DNA of 46,149 bases from an uncultured Eubacteriales bacterium (lineage in GTDB: Bacteria > Bacillota > Clostridia > Lachnospirales > CAG-274). Location: assembly GCA_905201505.1 (NCBI GenBank), contig CAJKOJ010000007.1:1-46149 (forward strand), read 5' to 3'. Below are positions 42,114 through 46,149 of this stretch, one piece after another (position 1 is the first letter of the stretch; each line of letters starts with the position of its first letter). The notes under the pieces were generated by a model, which worked only from the letters and a program-made list of their open reading frames with translations, had not been told where the DNA came from and searched no databases. The position numbers and the translations under genes were made by a program.

Positions 42114-42920
42114 ATGAGAGGTCAAGAATATACTTGCGGCAACAGACTTGTTTATTTACCTGTAAATAAGATTTTGCCTAATCCGTATCAGACCCGTTCA
42201 AATTTTGATAAAGGAAGTATAGATGAACTTGCAAAGTCAATAAAAAATTACGGTGTTTTACAGCCAATAGGTGTAAGACTTATAAATAAAAGGGTTTATG
42301 AGCTTATATTTGGTGAAAGACGTTTAATGGCCTGTAAAATAGCAGGAATTGACAGTATTCCCGCTATACTTACAGAAATAGGCGACAGAGAGGCAGCAGC
42401 CTTAACTATAGCTGAAAACATACATAGAAAAAATCTTCACTACGTCGAACTGGCTGAATCTGTTAATATATTATTTAAGGGTTTTGGATATAACGAAGAT
42501 GAAATTTCTCAGATACTTACTATGCCTGTTAAAGAAATTGAAGAATACATAGAGTTAAATTCTTTTAACAGAGATGTGAAGGCTATGCTGATAAGAAAGA
42601 ATATTACAAGAGAGCAGGCAGAAACTTTGCTAAAAACAAAAGACAGTGAGATACAAAAAAATATTATAGAAAAGGTAAGTGAATATAAATTGAATAAGGA
42701 AAAAACAGAAATACTTGTAAACAGTGCTATAAATGAACAAATGATAGGAACAGTTGAAACAAAACACAGAAATATAAAAAAGAAATTTACTGACCTAAGG
42801 TTGTTTACAAATACATTGAAGCAGGCTATAAATTTAATGAACGAATCAGGAGTTACCAGTAACTATGAAATAGAAAAAGATGAAGACAGCTATAAGATTT
42901 GTATAAACATTAATGTTTAA
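42114..42920 (+). CDS. solitary ParB/Noc-family DNA-binding protein
   Basis: A 268-residue protein. The N-terminal CTP-binding ParB domain has PNPYQTRSNFDKGSIDELAKSI and GVLQPIGV, then GERRLMA (residues 67-73) and ENIHRKNLHYVELAES. A helix-turn-helix follows (NEDEISQILTMPVKEIEEYI). The last position of the GERRxR box is Met instead of Arg. No parA partner, parS site or oriC gene is adjacent, so it may be a Noc-like or plasmid-derived relative rather than the chromosomal ParB. Start after AGGAGG. Confidence 0.85.
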   Translation: MRGQEYTCGNRLVYLPVNKILPNPYQTRSNFDKGSIDELAKSIKNYGVLQPIGVRLINKRVYELIFGERRLMACKIAGIDSIPAILTEIGDREAAALTIAENIHRKNLHYVELAESVNILFKGFGYNEDEISQILTMPVKEIEEYIELNSFNRDVKAMLIRKNITREQAETLLKTKDSEIQKNIIEKVSEYKLNKEKTEILVNSAINEQMIGTVETKHRNIKKKFTDLRLFTNTLKQAINLMNESGVTSNYEIEKDEDSYKICININV

Positions 42921-43123
42921 AAAATAGAATTAAGATACAGAAACAATAGTAAGACATATAAAGTGATATTTAAAAATCAAAGAATATAATATAAAAGAGC
43001 ATATTTTTTATCAGTAATAAATTTTGTAATTTATTATTTATGAAACATTTAAAAAGAAAGTATTTGTTTGAAAAGTAAGGCGAAAGAATTAACTGTCTTT
43101 ATCAAATAAGCATAAAATTTAGC

Positions 43124-43152
43124 TTGACTTTGTAAAAAAAGAGGTATAAAAT
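43124..43152 (+). promoter_or_regulatory. promoter of the antiporter gene
   Basis: TTGACT (43124-43129), 17 bp, TAAAAT (43147-43152; TATAAA 2 bp earlier is an alternative). The region 42921-43123 before it holds no gene or structure I recognise. Confidence 0.6.
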
Positions 43153-43161
43153 AAGTAATGC

Positions 43162-43224
43162 AATGGGGGTTAAGACATAAGTGTTTTAATTCCCCATTAA
43201 TTTTTTGCCGTTGGGGGTTATATT
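43162..43224 (+). promoter_or_regulatory. antiporter leader: terminator-like hairpin and duplicated TGGGGGTTA
   Basis: AATGGGG (43162-43168) pairs with CCCCATT (43192-43198), with an inner TTAAGAC/GTTTTAA stem and then six T. TGGGGGTTA occurs twice, in the hairpin and as the ribosome binding site (43212-43220). CCCCA could pair with either copy, so two exclusive structures are possible. Confidence 0.6.
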
Positions 43225-44442
43225 ATGTCATTTATTGCAGGACTTTTTGAAGGAGATTATGGATATTTGGCTACATTGGCTATTATCCTTTTGTCAACTA
43301 AGGTGCTTGGACTGGCATCAAGAAAGGTACATATGCCGGCGGTAGTCGGTGCTTTATTGGCAGGTATTATATTGGGACCGTCATGTTTTGGGGTTGTAAG
43401 CCAGACAGATTTCTTAGGGAAAACTGCAGAAATTGGCGTTATTATTCTTATGTTTTTATCCGGTCTTGAAACAGACCTTGAAGAATTAAAGGAAAATGGT
43501 ATTGCTTCCTTTATCATTGCACTTATTGGTGTTATTGTTCCGCTTGTTGGCGGAGGACTTACATATTATATTATGAATCCTGAGGGTGAAGCCTCAATAA
43601 ATTTGCTCAAGGCAATTTTTGTTGGTGTTACATTAACGGCTACATCAGTTAGTATAACAGTTGAAACATTAAGAGAATTGGGTAAACTTTCAGGAAGAAT
43701 GGGTACTACTATTTTGGGTGCTGCCGTAATTGATGATATTATTGGCATTGTTGTTTTGACAGCCATTACAAGTATGAGCGGTGGTTCTGATGTATCATTA
43801 TCTATTGTTCTTTTAAAGATTTTATTATTCTTTATATTTGTTTTTGTAGTAGCTGTTGCTGTATTTACAGTAAAGAGAAAAATATTGCGTAATATAAGAA
43901 TGAGAAGAAGAATATCAATTTATGTTTTGGCATTTTGTTTTATATTAAGTTTTTGTGCTGAAAAGTTCTTTGGTGTTGCTGATATTACAGGTGCATATTT
44001 TGCCGGTGTTATCTTATGTAATTTTGGTGCTAAGGAGTACATAGATCAAAGATTTGATATTTTAGGGTATTTGTTCTTTTCACCTATTTTCTTTGCAAGT
44101 ATAGGATTAAAGACTAATTTGACAGAATTGGTTGCCAATCCACATATTATTACATTTGCATTTATACTTTTGGCAGTTGCAATTCTTTCTAAGATTATAG
44201 GCTGTGGTATTGGCGCAAAGCTATGTAAGTTTGATAATAAAGATGCTTTGTCAATTGGTATAGGAATGGTATCAAGAGGTGAAGTTGCACTTATTGTTGC
44301 ACAAAAGGGTGCAAACTGCGGGCTTCTTGAATCAAATATGTTTCCGGCAATTGTATTTATGGTTATTGTAACTACTCTTATTACTCCTGTACTTCTTAAA
44401 TTGATTCTCTCAGATAAAAAGAAGACAGTGGTACAAAGTTAA
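43225..44442 (+). CDS. CPA2-family cation:proton antiporter (KefB/NapA-like)
   Basis: A 405-residue protein with about 12 membrane segments. Family marks include MPAVVGALLAGIILGPSCFG, VILMFLSGLETDLEEL, AVIDDIIGIVVL (the Asp pair region of the transport site), ADITGAYFAGVILCNF and FFASIGLKTNL. It exchanges Na+ or K+ for protons. It lacks a cytoplasmic TrkA-N domain. The ribosome binding site is an unusual GGGGG 7 nt before the ATG, and the leader may regulate translation. Confidence 0.92.
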   Translation: MSFIAGLFEGDYGYLATLAIILLSTKVLGLASRKVHMPAVVGALLAGIILGPSCFGVVSQTDFLGKTAEIGVIILMFLSGLETDLEELKENGIASFIIALIGVIVPLVGGGLTYYIMNPEGEASINLLKAIFVGVTLTATSVSITVETLRELGKLSGRMGTTILGAAVIDDIIGIVVLTAITSMSGGSDVSLSIVLLKILLFFIFVFVVAVAVFTVKRKILRNIRMRRRISIYVLAFCFILSFCAEKFFGVADITGAYFAGVILCNFGAKEYIDQRFDILGYLFFSPIFFASIGLKTNLTELVANPHIITFAFILLAVAILSKIIGCGIGAKLCKFDNKDALSIGIGMVSRGEVALIVAQKGANCGLLESNMFPAIVFMVIVTTLITPVLLKLILSDKKKTVVQS

Positions 44443-44451
44443 TATTGATAT

Positions 44452-44501
44452 AAAAACAGCGAATTCAGAATCAAGATTTTATACTGAATTCGCTGTTTTT
44501 G
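44452..44501. terminator. bidirectional terminator between the antiporter gene and nnrD
   Basis: AAAAACAGCGAATTCAG and CTGAATTCGCTGTTTTT form a 17-bp perfect stem with A and T runs on both sides, serving both converging genes. Confidence 0.92.
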
Positions 44502-44503
44502 TA

Positions 44504-45946
44504 TTAGTTAATAATTTTATTAATAGCTTTTGGGATAGCTCTTGAAATATCTAAAGCAAGAAGGCTGTAAGGAGAACTTTCTTGCTCTGCAAGTTCCGCA
44601 GCCTTTCCATTTATATAAGCACCTAATGCAGCTGCGTCAAATGCTTGAAGCCCTTGTGCCATAAGTCCTGCAATTACACCTGTGAGGGAGTCCCCGCTGC
44701 CGCCTTTGCTCATTGCTGAAGTGCCTGTTGTATTTATGCACACTTTGCCATTGGGTGAAGCTATTATACTATGAGCATCTTTTAATACAACTACAGTATT
44801 ATACATAACAGCATATTCTTTAGCAGTTGTTATCATATTTTCTTTTATATAATTAATATCTAAGCCTGTCAGACGTGACATTTCTTTTATGTGAGGGGTT
44901 ATAACTGAAGTATATGACTTTAAACTTTTGTTTTGAGCAATTATATTCAAAGCATCTGCATCGGCTATGACCGGTACCTCAGCGTTATTTAAGGTATATT
45001 CAACAAGCTTAATGCTATCAGGGCTTACTCCAAGCCCCGAACCTATTGCAATAACGTTGCCATAGTCTAAATTGAGATTTTCCCTTAATGTTGTTACTGC
45101 TTCAGGCAATGAATTGTGTATTACATCTATTACATGAGATGTTGAACACACGTTGACAAGACCACATCCTGTTTTATAGGCTGATAAAGCATTTATAACA
45201 GCGGCACCTGCCATTGTGTCACTGCCTGAAATAAACAGAACTTTGCCATAAGTACCTTTATTAGAACTTGTGATGCGCTTTGGCAAAAGCAATGACGGTT
45301 TGTCAATGACAAATGTATTATAATCGGTTATATAAGGGACTCCTATATTTTTAACAATAAGCTGTCCTATGTGAGAATATGCAGGGTATAATAAAAGTCC
45401 TGTTTTAGGTAAATGAAAAGTAACAGTAATATCTGCATTTACAGCGATGCCGTAATCATTACCTGTATCTGAATTTACACCTGTAGGACAGTCAACAGAA
45501 ACAATAAATTTCCCCTTATTTATAAAATTTACAAGTTCAATAAATTTATCGTTTAATTTTCTTGAAAGTCCTGTACCTATTAGTGCATCAACAATAATAT
45601 CATAGTCTGAAATATTTATGTTTTCTATGCTGTAGGAAATATCTGCATTGTAGTTTTGAAGTATTTCAAGATTTTTAAGGCAATCAGGTGTGGCTTTCTC
45701 TTTTTCTCCTATAAAAATAACCTTTGTTTTAATATTATTTGTAATCAATAATCTGGCTATTGCCAGCCCGTCTCCGCCATTATTACCTTTGCCTGCAAAA
45801 ACCAACACATTTTCAGGGTTATGTTCAAGTATAACATCAGAAGCCCCTTTTGCTGCGTTCTCCATTAATATAATTGAAGGAATACCTTTTTCTTCAATAG
45901 CAATACGTTCAGCCTCTTTCATTTCGGTGTTACTTAATATATACAT
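44504..45946 (-). CDS. nnrD: bifunctional NAD(P)H-hydrate epimerase / ADP-dependent dehydratase
   Basis: A 480-residue repair enzyme that converts damaged NADHX and NADPHX back to NAD(P)H. The N-terminal epimerase (YjeF_N, about residues 1-210) has GKGNNGGDGLAIARLL and DALIGTGL. The C-terminal kinase-like dehydratase has GKVLFISGS, TPHIKEMSRLTG and SKGGSGDSLTGVIAGL. An in-frame TTG at 45967 exists, but GAGGTG is 6 nt before ATG 45946. The ribosome binding site lies within the end of acpS, the common acpS-nnrD arrangement. Confidence 0.95.
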   Translation of the reverse strand: MYILSNTEMKEAERIAIEEKGIPSIILMENAAKGASDVILEHNPENVLVFAGKGNNGGDGLAIARLLITNNIKTKVIFIGEKEKATPDCLKNLEILQNYNADISYSIENINISDYDIIVDALIGTGLSRKLNDKFIELVNFINKGKFIVSVDCPTGVNSDTGNDYGIAVNADITVTFHLPKTGLLLYPAYSHIGQLIVKNIGVPYITDYNTFVIDKPSLLLPKRITSSNKGTYGKVLFISGSDTMAGAAVINALSAYKTGCGLVNVCSTSHVIDVIHNSLPEAVTTLRENLNLDYGNVIAIGSGLGVSPDSIKLVEYTLNNAEVPVIADADALNIIAQNKSLKSYTSVITPHIKEMSRLTGLDINYIKENMITTAKEYAVMYNTVVVLKDAHSIIASPNGKVCINTTGTSAMSKGGSGDSLTGVIAGLMAQGLQAFDAAALGAYINGKAAELAEQESSPYSLLALDISRAIPKAINKIIN

Positions 45947-45956
45947 AACAATCACC

Positions 45957-46149
45957 TCAACCGTCAATTACAGCAAAAGCAACAGCGTTGTCTTTACTGT
46001 GGGATATTGAAATACAAACAGTTCCGCCTATTGAGTTAATAATATCTTTTGCTCCGCCATATAGATTTACATAGGGTTTGCCGTAATTATCTCTTAATAT
46101 TTCAATTTCAATAGGCAAGGCGTAGATAAATGGTTTCAATTCCTTGTCC
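45957..46149 (-). CDS. acpS: holo-[acyl-carrier-protein] synthase, 3' end only
   Basis: Only the last 63 or so residues are in the window; the 5' part lies beyond position 46149. The visible part has IEILRDNYGKPYVNLYGGAK and CISISHSKDNAVAFAVI, the C-terminal signature of AcpS, which attaches phosphopantetheine to acyl carrier protein. It is upstream of and coupled to nnrD. Confidence 0.88.
   Translation of the reverse strand, partial: DKELKPFIYALPIEIEILRDNYGKPYVNLYGGAKDIINSIGGTVCISISHSKDNAVAFAVIDG

Overview
The window is a strongly AT-rich chromosomal segment from a low-GC Gram-positive anaerobe, most likely a Clostridia member close to the Lachnospirales. The support is clostridial synteny (birA-DUF6145-like-dusB, ylbF-mutS-mutL, scpA-scpB, acpS-nnrD), AGGAGG-type ribosome binding sites, an Ala T-box leader, secreted lipoproteins, a Na+-pump decarboxylase subunit and ferredoxin-type oxidoreductases. 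No rRNA, tRNA, CRISPR array, prophage or insertion sequence was recognised. Most genes are core or housekeeping; the novelty lies mainly in leaders, promoters, repeats and a few odd proteins.

Layout. 0-7 kb: a MATE efflux pump (-), then birA, a DUF6145-like gene, dusB and a secreted M16 metallopeptidase. 7-9 kb (-): a small HTH regulator, then a Na+-translocating decarboxylase beta subunit with a 39-residue OadG-like protein, preceded by a yybP-ykoY-type (Mn2+) riboswitch and attenuator. 9.3-17.7 kb (+): ylbF, mutS, mutL, a catalytically degenerate site-2-protease homologue, scpA, scpB and glyA. 17.8-20.4 kb: a lipoprotein with a C-terminal zinc ribbon and lrgA-lrgB. 20.4-25.5 kb (-): mgtE behind a structured leader, and an operon of a ferredoxin-fused aldo/keto reductase with larB, larC and larE, which make the nickel-pincer cofactor. 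Diverging from that operon is nikMN, a nickel/cobalt uptake component. Both divergent promoters have the 19-bp spacer typical of MerR-family control.

26.8-31.5 kb: an L,D-transpeptidase, small proteins (TIGR04076-like, DUF3789-like, Nif11-like), a family-3 glycosidase lipoprotein, and an ECF sigma/anti-sigma pair whose anti-sigma gene carries a G9 tract suited to phase variation. 31.7-38 kb: an HTH/membrane-protein pair, T-box-alaS, rsmA, an unknown gene and trmB. 38-41.5 kb: a hybrid histidine kinase with two periplasmic solute-binding domains, bracketed by copies of a structured intergenic repeat whose hairpins show compensatory base changes. 41.5-46.1 kb: a ferritin-like protein, a solitary ParB-like protein, a CPA2 cation/proton antiporter with a duplicated G-rich leader motif, the NAD(P)HX repair enzyme, and the 3' end of acpS.

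The best candidates for something undescribed are: (1) the larBCE-aldo/keto reductase/nikMN nickel module with paired MerR-type promoters, no larA and a LarC lacking its C-terminal domain; (2) the structured repeat around 38.1 and 41.5 kb; (3) the Mn2+-type riboswitch on a sodium-pump gene; and (4) the G9 switch in the anti-sigma factor.
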